A stretch of 64,000 nt of DNA from the NCBI RefSeq assembly GCF_021513255.1, contig NZ_CP090977.1, forward strand, positions 744,001 to 808,000, read 5' to 3'. This DNA comes from Planococcus sp. 107-1 (GTDB taxonomy: Bacteria > Bacillota > Bacilli > Bacillales_A > Planococcaceae). The translations under genes and the position numbers were made by a program. The notes under the pieces are model-generated. The model was not told where the DNA came from. It was given only the letters and a program-made list of their open reading frames with translations, and did not search any database. Positions 9,201 to 16,811 of this stretch are shown here, in pieces. Each line of letters begins with the position of its first letter. Position 1 is the stretch's first letter.

Positions 9201-10012
9201 TGATCAAAGAAAACAGCGGCTTCGAAGAAAAGCGCGAACTCGAGAAGTTGCTGGAAGAATCGTTATTTGAGCGTTTGTACAAAAACTTGCCGGAAGCCAA
9301 TAAAACAATGCTTGCCATCCAGTACCGCATGCATGAAGACATCATGGAGACGATTGCGCCGTTTTACCGCTTGGAAAACAAACAATTGCAATGCGGGCTC
9401 CAAGATTCAGATCGCGAACGCGACCACTTGCTGGAATCCAAAACAGTGTCCCGCAGCAATCATTTGATGTGGCTTGATCTGCCGAATGAATCGGCGTACT
9501 TTGAAGAACGGATGAGCGGTGGAAAGAGTTTGTATAACCCTGCCGAACTTCAAGAGATCTCGGGGTTATTAGTGGAGATGGATCAAGCTGTGGCAGAAGC
9601 GAAGCAAGCAGGAAGACTGGATGCTGCCTATCAGAAAAGCGTCGGCGTCATCAGCTTCTACGGCGAGCAAGTCAAGCGCCTGCAGCGCATGATCGACCAG
9701 GAATTGCGGCTTCCGCATTTGACGATCCGCACAGGAACGGTCGACCGCTTCCAGGGAAGCGAGATGGAAGTCATCCTTCTCAGCATGGTGCGGAACAACC
9801 ACAATCCGCATGGCGATATCGGTTTTGCAAAAGACTACCGCCGCTTGAACGTCGCGTTGTCACGCGCCAAGCAATTGCTTGTGTTGGTGGGAAGTTCCGA
9901 CATGTTCACGAAGCGGGCAAAGAAAAATGAAACAAAACAGATGTACAAGCATGTACTTGAAACGGTTAAGCGAAAAAATGGCTTGAAAGTATTGGAAAGC
10001 AGCAGGGGGTGA
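6242..10012 (+). CDS. Superfamily 1 (DNA2/UPF1-like, COG1112-type) helicase with long coiled-coil insert
   Basis: 1256 residues. An N-terminal region (1-320) without a recognised domain precedes motif I QGPPGTGKTT at about 324-333 and motif Ia LVASQSNLAVDNALG. Motif II is IIDEVSKATPPELLLPML near 941. The motif III-like GDHHQLPPLL, motif IV QYRMHEDIM near 1027, motif V TVDRFQGSEMEVILLSMVRN near 1166 and motif VI RRLNVALSRAKQ near 1199 follow in order. Between motifs Ia and II lie about 550 residues rich in E, K, Q and L heptads, predicted to form a long antiparallel coiled coil. This is an UPF1/DNA2-type ATP-driven translocase or helicase on DNA or RNA. A partner gene follows after 4 bases. 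No nuclease, kinase or PLD domain is visible. Its role (repair, RNA quality control or defence) is unknown. Start ATG has AGGTGA upstream. Confidence 0.85.
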   Translation: MSQAKANAYKTSIRMTNTASEKMRGFGISERSFFVVDRPFKVFLERYPAATDGSLSVALIFDQAENERLSTKELGQLVVFHCIFANHRLLVTNVTLRKVYQTLGTNWQREASITFLDSREPAPVALINMINRMTPAKESSEYVKKRISSWEGYLKIQERGMDIPDIKTSYTKLAFSHDFSRITLTGCQMKDTEWKSLRNLSVRLTGIDGDVGTVIKAANRTVEIELQNYAVKQMREKAHTLNKKEVVFSNFAALSQIRRLRQGFTNLEKGLAVNPNLDRLLFEEKPPVNPLQQIDKLQFHNRLNEFQQRAVSGAVAADDLYVIQGPPGTGKTTVIAEICLQNAKKGLKTLVASQSNLAVDNALGRLLVNKDIRILRVGRTESIEEEGKKFIEENVGQYWKDNTLKEVSAQYEIRKNREAVLESELVANEQAYLETQPIYEKLAIQIEEKKKAQEQNRQLQKELEEAQTKWRSFEGLGEGAGQQKQEIERKMQALQETINENQAYIEQKTPDWFEEQQQRIVDEISQLERARKHQELEQELAQKKQEISLVFDKRNQVGAVIKKKQALIDEVETIKKVDGLNRFMIEQKIEETPAITYAINKLEVTRERINEWQKLSKYNESIASAISYVEKLLASASMDLAKLKENALASVEVYTSAQVDSFLEKLRELLKGPQRTDSAVLSKALAGLYKRQNNLWRRGAKLKTAEAYIEESKRTFQQLKTALAAELVKQQEQYTAVDRKWQEQLEKLQQAMAPVEQQFKQMPNAAYLPSDIEGAIQERKAELGELKNEKLRIEKAQGQLAEAKQKLMDETTALEKNDARIVGIRDEMARLKEAISEKEQEIGALAEILSANPEQLYEETAKKLASLSFEKESFKQEMKNLPMLQSVQKKWLDLLEGANEHDLDEIRKLYIKHANVIGTTCVASARKDFIDNYPVFDVVIIDEVSKATPPELLLPMLKGKKVILVGDHHQLPPLLGNDTLEETLEEMIKENSGFEEKRELEKLLEESLFERLYKNLPEANKTMLAIQYRMHEDIMETIAPFYRLENKQLQCGLQDSDRERDHLLESKTVSRSNHLMWLDLPNESAYFEERMSGGKSLYNPAELQEISGLLVEMDQAVAEAKQAGRLDAAYQKSVGVISFYGEQVKRLQRMIDQELRLPHLTIRTGTVDRFQGSEMEVILLSMVRNNHNPHGDIGFAKDYRRLNVALSRAKQLLVLVGSSDMFTKRAKKNETKQMYKHVLETVKRKNGLKVLESSRG

Positions 10013-10016
10013 GAAT

Positions 10017-10769
10017 GTGGAGAGGTTGATGAAAGAACTTCGGACAAATCTCGAAGCGAATTCCGATGTTTCGGTTATCAAACAGCAGACGTGGAAATTG
10101 CCGATCGTTTTATACGACCTTGGTTTTAGCCGGGTGAAACGGCTGAAGATGGATGTCTTGATGAAGATGCTGTTGTTTGCTTTTCAGGAAACGGAGATTC
10201 ACAGAGCTGCCAATCTTGCGGAGTTATTGCTTGTCGAAGAATTATTCATCCGCGATTTAATGGAAAAGATGCAGCGCACCGGACTGATCCAATTGGAGAA
10301 ACGCGGATACCGCCTCACAGCAAAAGGCTTTGATTATCTTGAGAAAGGGATTTTTGATGAAGAAATGGAAGGGGACGACACGGTGATGTCGTTCAGTTCC
10401 GTTCATGACGAGTATGCCCTCGCTTCACAAAACGAACATCCGGAAGCGAGTGAGACAATGCCGCTTTATCGCTATTTCAAAAAAGCTGCCTTGAATAAAG
10501 AACGCGTGCAGCAATTGCTATTGAGTGAAATGGTCTTTCCGGAGGAAGAAGGCTTCCAAGTCATCGCGACCGATGTCACAAGCTGCATCGAACAAGAAAC
10601 GGATTTTATTCCATGCATTGAATTTCAGCTTTATGATTCCAAGCAAGACTTATTTTATGCCCGCATCTGGAATACTTTGAGTGGGACATGGGATGAAATT
10701 CTTGCGAAGCAAATCGAAGAGCGTGAAGTCGTGAGATGGCGAAAAGCGATGGAAGAATCGAAGAAATGA
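10017..10769 (+). CDS. Uncharacterised partner of the SF1 helicase, probable winged-helix N-terminus
   Basis: 250 residues, unrecognised family. Starts with GTG (MERLMKELRTNL), preceded by AGGGGGTGAG that overlaps the helicase stop region, so the two genes are almost certainly co-translated. Residues about 35-110 (VLMKMLLFAFQETEIHRAANLAELLLVEELFIRDLMEKM, then GLIQLEKRGYRLTAKGFDYL) look like a winged helix with a wing ending in the ladder YRLTAKGFDYLEKG. The C-terminal half has alternating beta-like segments (FQVIATDVTSCIEQ, DFIPCIEFQLYDSKQDLFYARIWNTLSGTWDEIL). No membrane segment. Probably a DNA-binding or adaptor subunit of the helicase (inference). Confidence 0.7.
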   Translation: MERLMKELRTNLEANSDVSVIKQQTWKLPIVLYDLGFSRVKRLKMDVLMKMLLFAFQETEIHRAANLAELLLVEELFIRDLMEKMQRTGLIQLEKRGYRLTAKGFDYLEKGIFDEEMEGDDTVMSFSSVHDEYALASQNEHPEASETMPLYRYFKKAALNKERVQQLLLSEMVFPEEEGFQVIATDVTSCIEQETDFIPCIEFQLYDSKQDLFYARIWNTLSGTWDEILAKQIEEREVVRWRKAMEESKK

Positions 10770-10804
10770 CAGCCGCACAGTGAAAGTGCGGCTGTTTTTT
10801 TTTT
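10769..10804 (+). terminator. Terminator of the helicase operon
   Basis: Stem ACAGCCGCAC / GTGCGGCTGT followed by ten or more T residues. Confidence 0.85.
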
Positions 10805-10855
10805 AGTAGTTAAGAAATATTGCTTCACATCGCAAAGATTTACTTTCCAATAGAC

Positions 10856-10898
10856 AAAAAAGGCAAAGCCGATGCGTAAAACATCGGCTTTGCCTTTA
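10856..10898 (-). terminator. Terminator of the NADP-dependent oxidoreductase gene
   Basis: Long perfect stem AAAGGCAAAGCCGATG / CATCGGCTTTGCCTTT with an A-run on the left, which is the T-run in minus-strand RNA. Confidence 0.85.
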
Positions 10899-10908
10899 AA
10901 CGTTGTGA

Positions 10909-11937
10909 TTATAATTTCGCAATTTCCGGATCGGCGACTTTTACTAATTGTTTTCCAAGATTGCTCCCTTCGAACAAACCGCGGAACGCTTCGAGTGTCT
11001 GGTCAAAGCCTTCAACGACGGTTTCTTCGTATTTCAACTTGCCTTCTTGGAACCATTTGGCCATCTCAACTGCGCCAGTCTTAAGTTCAGATGCGTAGTC
11101 GCCGAGCGTGAAGCCTTTCATCATCGAGCTGGTCGTGATGAATTTCCACTGGATGCGCGGTCCAAGGTCTTCTGCAGGATTATTGTAAGAAGAAATGGTT
11201 CCGCATAAGACAACACGCGAATTCCGGTTAAGTTCCAGAATGACGGCATCGGAAACGGGGCCGCCGACGTTATCGAAATAGACGTCTACGCCATCGGCAA
11301 CCGCTTTTTTCAAATCGTCTTCAAAGCTGTCTTTCTTGTAATTGACGGCAGCATCGAAACCGAGTTCGTTGACGAGGTAATCCACTTTCTCATCAGACCC
11401 TGCAATCCCGACAGCACGCGCGCCTTTCAGTTTTGCAATTTGCCCAACGATGGAACCGACTGCTCCGGCAGCTCCGGAAACAACAACCGTTTCGCCGGCT
11501 TGCGGCTTGCCGATATCAAGCAGGCCGAAGTATGCAGTGAGGCCAGTCATGCCAAGTACACCGAGGCGAGTCGTGATCGGTGCGATGGATGGATCCACTT
11601 TTTGGACCGCATTCGCTTGGACGATATTGTATTCTCCCCAGTTCAGCGTACCAGTCACGATATCCCCTTTTTGGAAGCGATCTGATTTCGAATCCAGGAC
11701 CTCTGCCAATACACCGCCGTTCATCGGCTCGTTTAATTTATAAGGTGCGACATACGATTTTACATCGCGCATCCGGCCGCGCATATAAGGATCGACGGAG
11801 AGATATAAAGTCTTCAATAATAATTCGTTTTCTTTTATGGAAGGAATGTCTTTCTCGACAAAGGCAAAATCCTGATCTGTCGGTGTTCCTTCCGGACGAT
11901 TGATTAAATGGATTTCTCGGTACGTTTTAACTGTCAT
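10909..11937 (-). CDS. NADP-dependent oxidoreductase, YncB/CurA-like MDR family
   Basis: 342 residues starting MTVKTYREIHLINRPEGTPT; chosen because AGGAGG sits 7 nt upstream, 14 codons into the open frame. Features of the leukotriene B4 dehydrogenase/curcumin reductase branch: SVDPYMRGRM near residue 55, GMTGLTAYFGLLDIG, the nucleotide motif VVSGAAGAVGSIVGQIAKLKGARAVGIAGS, YFDNVGG and LCGTISSYNN. It reduces activated double bonds of enones or aldehydes with NADPH in the cytoplasm. Single gene with its own terminator; no regulator nearby. Confidence 0.9.
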   Translation of the reverse strand: MTVKTYREIHLINRPEGTPTDQDFAFVEKDIPSIKENELLLKTLYLSVDPYMRGRMRDVKSYVAPYKLNEPMNGGVLAEVLDSKSDRFQKGDIVTGTLNWGEYNIVQANAVQKVDPSIAPITTRLGVLGMTGLTAYFGLLDIGKPQAGETVVVSGAAGAVGSIVGQIAKLKGARAVGIAGSDEKVDYLVNELGFDAAVNYKKDSFEDDLKKAVADGVDVYFDNVGGPVSDAVILELNRNSRVVLCGTISSYNNPAEDLGPRIQWKFITTSSMMKGFTLGDYASELKTGAVEMAKWFQEGKLKYEETVVEGFDQTLEAFRGLFEGSNLGKQLVKVADPEIAKL

Positions 11938-12240
11938 GAAAATTCCTCCTTCAATTCTATTCGAAGAAGAGCTTACCATTGCCTTGACAGTGAATCAAAA
12001 ATTTTAGTCTCCTAAGTTTATATTCTTGCACCTGTCCAAATCCTATGTTAGTTCAGCGGAAAAAGAACACGCTTTCAAAAAAGTTGAAAGTAAAAACCCA
12101 GTGATACCAACGCTTAATAAAAAAACTGAAAAAAAAGTTAAAATTCCGAGTTTAAATAGTTTTAATTCGAGATAACATGGGGTATAAATAAGTTGTATAT
12201 TAATTATACAAATACTATGCAGGAAAGAGGAGAGGTCAAC
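11938..12240. other. Intergenic region before the DUF4397-sortase unit
   Basis: About 300 bases, strongly A/T-rich from 12060 on. Apart from the start region of the minus-strand oxidoreductase and the SigB-like promoter at 12159-12185, I see no gene or hairpin. Confidence 0.6.
12159..12185 (+). promoter_or_regulatory. Candidate SigB promoter for the DUF4397-sortase unit
   Basis: GTTTTA (12159-12164), a 15-nt spacer and a perfect GGGTAT -10 (12180-12185), against the Bacillus SigB consensus GTTTAA-N12-15-GGGTAT. It predicts a start about 50 nt before the ATG at 12241. Confidence 0.5.
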
Positions 12241-13044
12241 ATGAAGAAGATTTTTGTTTCAATGTCAGTCGCAATGGTATTGGTATTATCGTTGCTCGCA
12301 TCGGGAGTTATGGCTGCCGGGGATATGGCGAAAGTTAGAGTGGTACACGCTTCACCGGATGCACCCGCAGTAGATGTCTATGTAAATGGCGATTTGACAT
12401 TGGAAGATGTACCGTTTAAAGCGGATTCCGGCTACCTGGATGTTCCAGCTGGTACACATAATGTAGAAGTTTTTGCAGCAGGCAGTGAGTATGCAGAAGG
12501 TTCAGCAGTTCTACAAGCAGATTTGACAGTAGAAGCTGGAAAAGCTTATACAGTTGCAGCAGCAAACACAGTCGATTCACTTGAATTTGTTGTAGCGGAA
12601 GATTCAATGTCTGTTACTGAAGGCAAAACAAAAATTCGTGTCGGCCACCTTTCTCCAGATGCACCAGCTGTTGATGTAGGCTTGATCGGCGGAGACGCAG
12701 TATTCAGCGGAGCTGAATTCCCAGGAATCACAGACTACATGGAATTGGATGCAGGAACTTACGACTTGGAAATCCGTTTGCCGGATGGCACACAAGTATT
12801 GCCGCTTGAAGGAACTGAGTTAAAAGCGGATACAGTATACAGCGTATTTGCAGTAAACACAGCGGATTCACTTGAAGTCTTGGCTTTAGTTGATTACGAA
12901 GGCGCCGCTTCACCAGATGGCATGCCGACAACTGGCCTTGGAACACCTGAACAAAACCAAATGAACTGGGTTCTTGTAGCAGGAGCACTTGCAATCGCAG
13001 CAGCTGGCAGTGGTGTATTTTTAAGAAAACGGTTTCAAAACTAA
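12241..13044 (+). CDS. DUF4397 domain-containing surface protein with sortase sorting signal
   Basis: 267 residues. Signal peptide MKKIFVSMSVAMVLVLSLLASGVMA with cleavage near AAGD. Two DUF4397 repeats follow, marked by KVRVVHASPDAPAVDVYVNG and KIRVGHLSPDAPAVDVGL. The C-terminus has an LPXTG-like MPTTG at 228-232, a hydrophobic stretch (WVLVAGALAIAAAGSGVFL) and a basic tail RKRFQN, the layout of a cell-wall sorting signal. The adjacent gene is a class F sortase, so this is its likely substrate. Start ATG follows AAAGAGGAGAGG. DUF4397 is a beta-rich domain with no known catalytic role. SigB-like promoter upstream. Confidence 0.9.
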   Translation: MKKIFVSMSVAMVLVLSLLASGVMAAGDMAKVRVVHASPDAPAVDVYVNGDLTLEDVPFKADSGYLDVPAGTHNVEVFAAGSEYAEGSAVLQADLTVEAGKAYTVAAANTVDSLEFVVAEDSMSVTEGKTKIRVGHLSPDAPAVDVGLIGGDAVFSGAEFPGITDYMELDAGTYDLEIRLPDGTQVLPLEGTELKADTVYSVFAVNTADSLEVLALVDYEGAASPDGMPTTGLGTPEQNQMNWVLVAGALAIAAAGSGVFLRKRFQN

Positions 13045-13051
13045 ATTCTTC

Positions 13052-13673
13052 TTGTTCTTAGTAGGTTCGTTCGTTTTCCTGTCAGGTTGCCAGGCGCAAG
13101 AAGATGAAGTCAGTGAACGCACGGAAGATGTGGGATTTACTACAAAACAGCCGCAGCCTGCCAAAACGCTTGAAATGACCAAGACAACGCCAGCAGAAAA
13201 TCCGATCAATGCCCTTTCATTGAATCAAGGCATTCAACCGGAAACGCTTTCCATTCCGGCAATCGGCATTGAGGCAGAGGTGCTGCCTCTTGGTACAGAA
13301 AAAGACGGCCGAATGGCAGTCCCGAAAACACCGGATGAAGTCAGCTGGTTTGAACCGGGATACCTGCCTGGGGAAAATGGACGGGCTGTGATAGCGGGGG
13401 CACGTAGATGCAGTGGATGGCCCAGCCATCTTCTGGGACTTGGCCGACCTTAAAGCTGGCGACGAAATTACGGTTGCCGGTGGCGAGAAAGAGCTGAAGT
13501 TCAAAGTATACGCAATGGAGTCCGTTGAGCTGGACTTAGCTGATGTAAAAGATATATTCGGCTACCGGTCCACTCCGGAACTGGTCTTGATTACTTGTTC
13601 AGGCGAATTCAATTATGAACGGGGGACGAGGGAAGAACGGCTCGTCGTTTATGCCGAACTGATCAACCCTTAA
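13052..13673 (+). pseudogene. Class F sortase (single-base frameshift)
   Basis: About 206 residues if repaired. A hydrophobic start ends in LSGC, then a Gln/Glu-rich linker, then the sortase fold: ETLSIPAIGIEAEVLPLG, WFEPGYLPGENGRAVIAGH with the catalytic His restored, the FWDLADLKAGDEI block, and the active-site Cys and Arg in LVLITCSGEFNYERGTREERLVVYAE. GCGGGGG at 13394-13400 has one G too many; removing it joins VIAGHVDAVDGPAIFWDL in one frame. The start is uncertain: TTG at 13052 is the only candidate after an in-frame stop and lacks the usual basic n-region. It lies 8 nt after the DUF4397 gene, so they form a substrate-sortase operon. Confidence 0.8.
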
Positions 13674-13697
13674 GAATCGAATAAAAGATGAACAATA

Positions 13698-13732
13698 AAA
13701 GCGCACTCTGCTGAATAGAGTGCGTTTTTTTT
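13698..13732 (+). terminator. Terminator of the DUF4397-sortase operon
   Basis: Stem CGCACTCT / AGAGTGCG followed by eight T residues. Confidence 0.85.
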
Positions 13733-13812
13733 GCATTTCTTTTTTCGTCCTTCTCTCACTAGAAAGAATTTTGATATGCTAAGTTTAGAAGAAAAGAGAG
13801 GCGGGGGATGAG

Positions 13813-14307
13813 ATGGAAATCGAAATTAAAAAACCGGAAGCCAGACATGCAGAAAAGATTTCGGAAATTTGTTCCATAGGATGGCGGCAAACAGTCGAAG
13901 GGAAACTAAGCGAAGAATATCAAAGGCAAAACATTGCATTTTGGTATAACCCCGAACGGATCAGAGAGGATCTGCGTGCAGGCGTTTATTCGCATATTGC
14001 ACTGGTTGGAAAGGAAGTGGCGGGGGTCGTTGGCGGCGGTATGACAGCACCCGGTACAGGCGAAGTTTTCGTTTTGTATATGGATCAACGTTTCCGTTAC
14101 CAAGGAATCGGCCGGCTGCTTTTGGAAGCTTTAACTCAAGTTCAATCGGCGCAAGGGGCAAGCGAACAATGGGTGTCGGTTCAAGAAGGCAATCAACTCG
14201 GCATTCCATTCTATGAAGCGAGAGGTTTTAAACTCCAAGGAAAGAAAACCGAAGAAACGAAAACGGGAGAACGGCAAGTGTCTCTCCGCTATTCGCGGCC
14301 AATTTAA
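13813..14307 (+). CDS. GNAT family N-acetyltransferase
   Basis: 164 residues. The acetyl-CoA binding motif A is EVFVLYMDQRFRYQGIGRLLLEAL (R/Q-x-x-G-x-G/A type) near residue 80-100, followed by motif B with FYEARGFKLQGKK. Transfers an acetyl group to a small-molecule or protein amine; the substrate cannot be told. Preceded by a GGGGGATGAG ribosome-binding site and followed by a strong terminator; monocistronic. Confidence 0.88.
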   Translation: MEIEIKKPEARHAEKISEICSIGWRQTVEGKLSEEYQRQNIAFWYNPERIREDLRAGVYSHIALVGKEVAGVVGGGMTAPGTGEVFVLYMDQRFRYQGIGRLLLEALTQVQSAQGASEQWVSVQEGNQLGIPFYEARGFKLQGKKTEETKTGERQVSLRYSRPI

Positions 14308-14347
14308 AAACCCTGCCGGACACAAGCAAGTGTCCGGCAGGGTTTTT
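14306..14347. terminator. Bidirectional terminator
   Basis: Arms ACCCTGCCGGACAC and GTGTCCGGCAGGGT with A- and T-runs, shared by the acetyltransferase and the converging MFS gene. Confidence 0.87.
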
Positions 14348-14354
14348 CTATGCT

Positions 14355-15848
14355 TTAGTTTAGTTGGTCACCCAATTTTTCTTTGCTCATCATAAAGGCT
14401 ACGACGAGTGCAAGTGCAGCTGGGACAATCGCCCAGAGGAACGTGCTCGCAATCGAAGATGATAAAGCTTCGGTCAATTGGTTTGTCACTTCAGCAGGGA
14501 TATTGCCGCGGGCTTCAGTGGAAAGGAGGGCGCGGGAATCTCCTGAAAAGTTAGCTGCGTCAGCACCAAAACGCTCGGTTAAGCGATTAGCAAATACATG
14601 GCTTTGGATGATGCCGAAAACCGTAATGCCGATGGTCATCCCGAAAGTACGCAAGAAGCTGACGGTAGAAGTGGCAGCTCCGCGCTGACGAACGGAAAAT
14701 GGATGGATCGCTGCGGAAGGCAAGACAGAGAACGAAGCTCCGATGCCGACTCCGGCAATGATCATAAAGACGATGACCATGAAACGGGACGTATCGATTG
14801 ATAAAGTGGCAAGCAAAATCATGCCCAAAGTCAGCAGCGCGAGTGTTGGGATTAAGAAATTGCGGTAAGCGAACTTCGCCATTAGTGCACCGCCGACAGA
14901 CGCGCTGATTACAGAGCCCACCATCATTGGCAATAAGACAAGGCCGGAATTCGTAGCATTTCCTCCTTGCACTCCTTGGATGAAAAATGGAATGTAAACA
15001 GAGGCTGTGATAAAAGCAGCACCGCTGAAAATGGAGATAATGCCGCTAGTTGCAAATAAACGTTCTTTGAACATGGTGAAATCGATAACCGGTTCGTCTG
15101 CACGGCGCTCTGCAAAAACAAAGACCAGTGCCAGCACAGCAAATCCGGCAAATAGGCTGAAGCTTTGAGCGGATACCCAAGCGAATTCCTTGCCGCCAAG
15201 TTCAACTGCGAACATAAGGGAAACGATGGCACCCACCAAGGTGATGGCGCCAAGCCAATCGATTTTTTGTTTTTTGCGCTCAACGGATTCTTTATAAAAG
15301 AACGCGACCATGATAAAGGCAATAAGCCCAAGTGGAATGTTGATAAAGAATACCCATGTCCAATTGATGTATTCGGTAATGTAAGCGCCGAATAATGGAC
15401 CGAAAACACTCGAAATCCCGAAAACGGCACCGAACATGCCGCTCATTTTGCCGCGTTGTTCAAGCGGCACGACATCGAACATGATGGTAAAGGCGATTGG
15501 CATCAATGCACCGCCGCCAATTCCTTGGATTGCCCGGTAGATGATCAATTCATTAATGGTATCGGCTGTCCCGCATAAAATCGAACCGATCATGAAGACC
15601 AAGAGACCGAAGATGAAAAATCGTTTCCGGCCGTACATATCTGAGAGCTTGCCGAAAATCGGCATCCCTGCCAGCGATGCCACAAGGTATGCAGAAGTGA
15701 CCCAGACGAATTTGTCGACGCCGCCAAGCTCGCCGACAATCGATGGCAGTGCAGTTGTAACGATCGTATTGTCCATTGATGCAACAAGAATGGCTAATAA
15801 AAGACCGCCAATGACCACTTTAATATTGCTTTTTCCATTGTTATTCAT
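14355..15848 (-). CDS. MDR family MFS transporter, DHA2 type (14 TM)
   Basis: 497 residues starting MNNNGKSNIK, with AGGGTGAA upstream; the frame stays open 25 codons further. The DHA2 signature is clear: LVASMDNTIVTTALPSIVGEL (motif D1), GKLSDMYGRKRFFIFGL (motif A), AIQGIGGGALMPIAF (motif B) and GKMSGMFGAVFGISSVFGPLFGAYI (motif C, antiporter signature). Fourteen membrane helices, EmrB/QacA-like, exporting drugs or other toxic compounds by proton antiport. No MarR or TetR regulator adjoins it. Confidence 0.9.
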   Translation of the reverse strand: MNNNGKSNIKVVIGGLLLAILVASMDNTIVTTALPSIVGELGGVDKFVWVTSAYLVASLAGMPIFGKLSDMYGRKRFFIFGLLVFMIGSILCGTADTINELIIYRAIQGIGGGALMPIAFTIMFDVVPLEQRGKMSGMFGAVFGISSVFGPLFGAYITEYINWTWVFFINIPLGLIAFIMVAFFYKESVERKKQKIDWLGAITLVGAIVSLMFAVELGGKEFAWVSAQSFSLFAGFAVLALVFVFAERRADEPVIDFTMFKERLFATSGIISIFSGAAFITASVYIPFFIQGVQGGNATNSGLVLLPMMVGSVISASVGGALMAKFAYRNFLIPTLALLTLGMILLATLSIDTSRFMVIVFMIIAGVGIGASFSVLPSAAIHPFSVRQRGAATSTVSFLRTFGMTIGITVFGIIQSHVFANRLTERFGADAANFSGDSRALLSTEARGNIPAEVTNQLTEALSSSIASTFLWAIVPAALALVVAFMMSKEKLGDQLN

Positions 15849-16051
15849 GAACTTCACCCTGCCATTTCTTTCGATTTGTTTTTTGATGTTCATATCATAA
15901 TCCCGCATATGAATAAAAAACAAATTTGAATGCTCGAATTTAGTTAGAAAACCGAAACTTTTTTCACTCGGTTAGTTTGAACGGCATTTTGTATAATTTT
16001 ATATTGCTTTTGCTTTAGCCAATTTTTAGATTTGGCCATTCAATAGAAAAC

Positions 16052-16082
16052 AAAAAAGCCTTCATTGCAGCGAAGGCTTTTA
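16052..16082 (-). terminator. Terminator of the 16103-16591 gene
   Basis: Arms AAAAGCCTTC and GAAGGCTTTT with an A-run on the left side (T-run in the minus-strand RNA). Confidence 0.8.
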
Positions 16083-16102
16083 ACATTGCTTTACTTTTGG
16101 CG

Positions 16103-16591
16103 TTATAAGTTTTTCAAATCGGGATGATTTTTTGTTTCTTGGTCGGACAAGATTTCCGGTTTGAAGCCATTTAAATCGATAATTTCGCGACCTTCGCCGC
16201 GATAGACAATTACATAGCCTTCGTAAGGCGTCGCTTCGAGCCGGTCGAATTCCAATTGTTGCTTGGCATAGAAATCGGTAATTTTTTGTTTGGCTGCTTC
16301 ACTGACAACTGTTTCATCCGCTTGCCATAATGCCCGGTGCCCGCCAGATGGGACAGATATTTCACCATCGATTTTCGGCTCGCGCTGATTGAACAACCCT
16401 TGCATTAAACGGATGACTTCTCCGAAACCGAGAAGCAGCGATCCGTAAATGGCCCCTTGAAGGAAAATTTCAAAAGCGGCTTGTCCACCAAGCCATTCAA
16501 CGGAATTTATCGCCCGGAATAGATTAATCACGATAATAAGCAAGCCGACGCCTTGCAGAATATAGGCCACGACATTTTTGGTGTTGGTCAT
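16103..16591 (-). CDS. Hypothetical membrane protein
   Basis: 162 residues, unrecognised family. Two N-terminal membrane segments (VVAYILQGVGLLIIVINLF and FEIFLQGAIYGSLLLGFGEVI) precede a soluble C-terminal domain of about 95 residues (QKITDFYAKQQLEFDRLEATPYEGYVIVYRGEGREIIDLNGF). The start ATG at 16591 has GGGAGAG upstream. It is divergent from an ECF sigma factor operon 220 nt away, so a regulatory link is possible but unproven. Confidence 0.7.
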   Translation of the reverse strand: MTNTKNVVAYILQGVGLLIIVINLFRAINSVEWLGGQAAFEIFLQGAIYGSLLLGFGEVIRLMQGLFNQREPKIDGEISVPSGGHRALWQADETVVSEAAKQKITDFYAKQQLEFDRLEATPYEGYVIVYRGEGREIIDLNGFKPEILSDQETKNHPDLKNL

Positions 16592-16641
16592 TTTCTCTCC
16601 CCCAAATAATCTTTTTCTTCTATATATAGAGTTTCGCTGCC

Positions 16642-16675
16642 GGGAAAGAATTCCCTCTATATTCCTAAATAGGAA
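16642..16675. repeat. Two adjacent inverted repeats upstream of the ECF sigma gene
   Basis: GGGAA-N4-TTCCC at 16642-16655 and TTCCTA-AA-TAGGAA at 16662-16675 lie between two divergent genes. About 15 nt further on, GGAACTTT (16690-16697) resembles an ECF -35 element, though I cannot place a convincing -10. Confidence 0.4.
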
Positions 16676-16811
16676 AGCCTTTAATAATAGGAACTTTAAA
16701 CAAGTAATAGGTAAACTCTCTAAAGAATGGTAAAGTTTTACTGGAAATTAAAAAAGAGTGAAACGTTTTAAAGAGCTGCGGACTCTAATGAATAAAGAGA
16801 GGATGAGGCGG

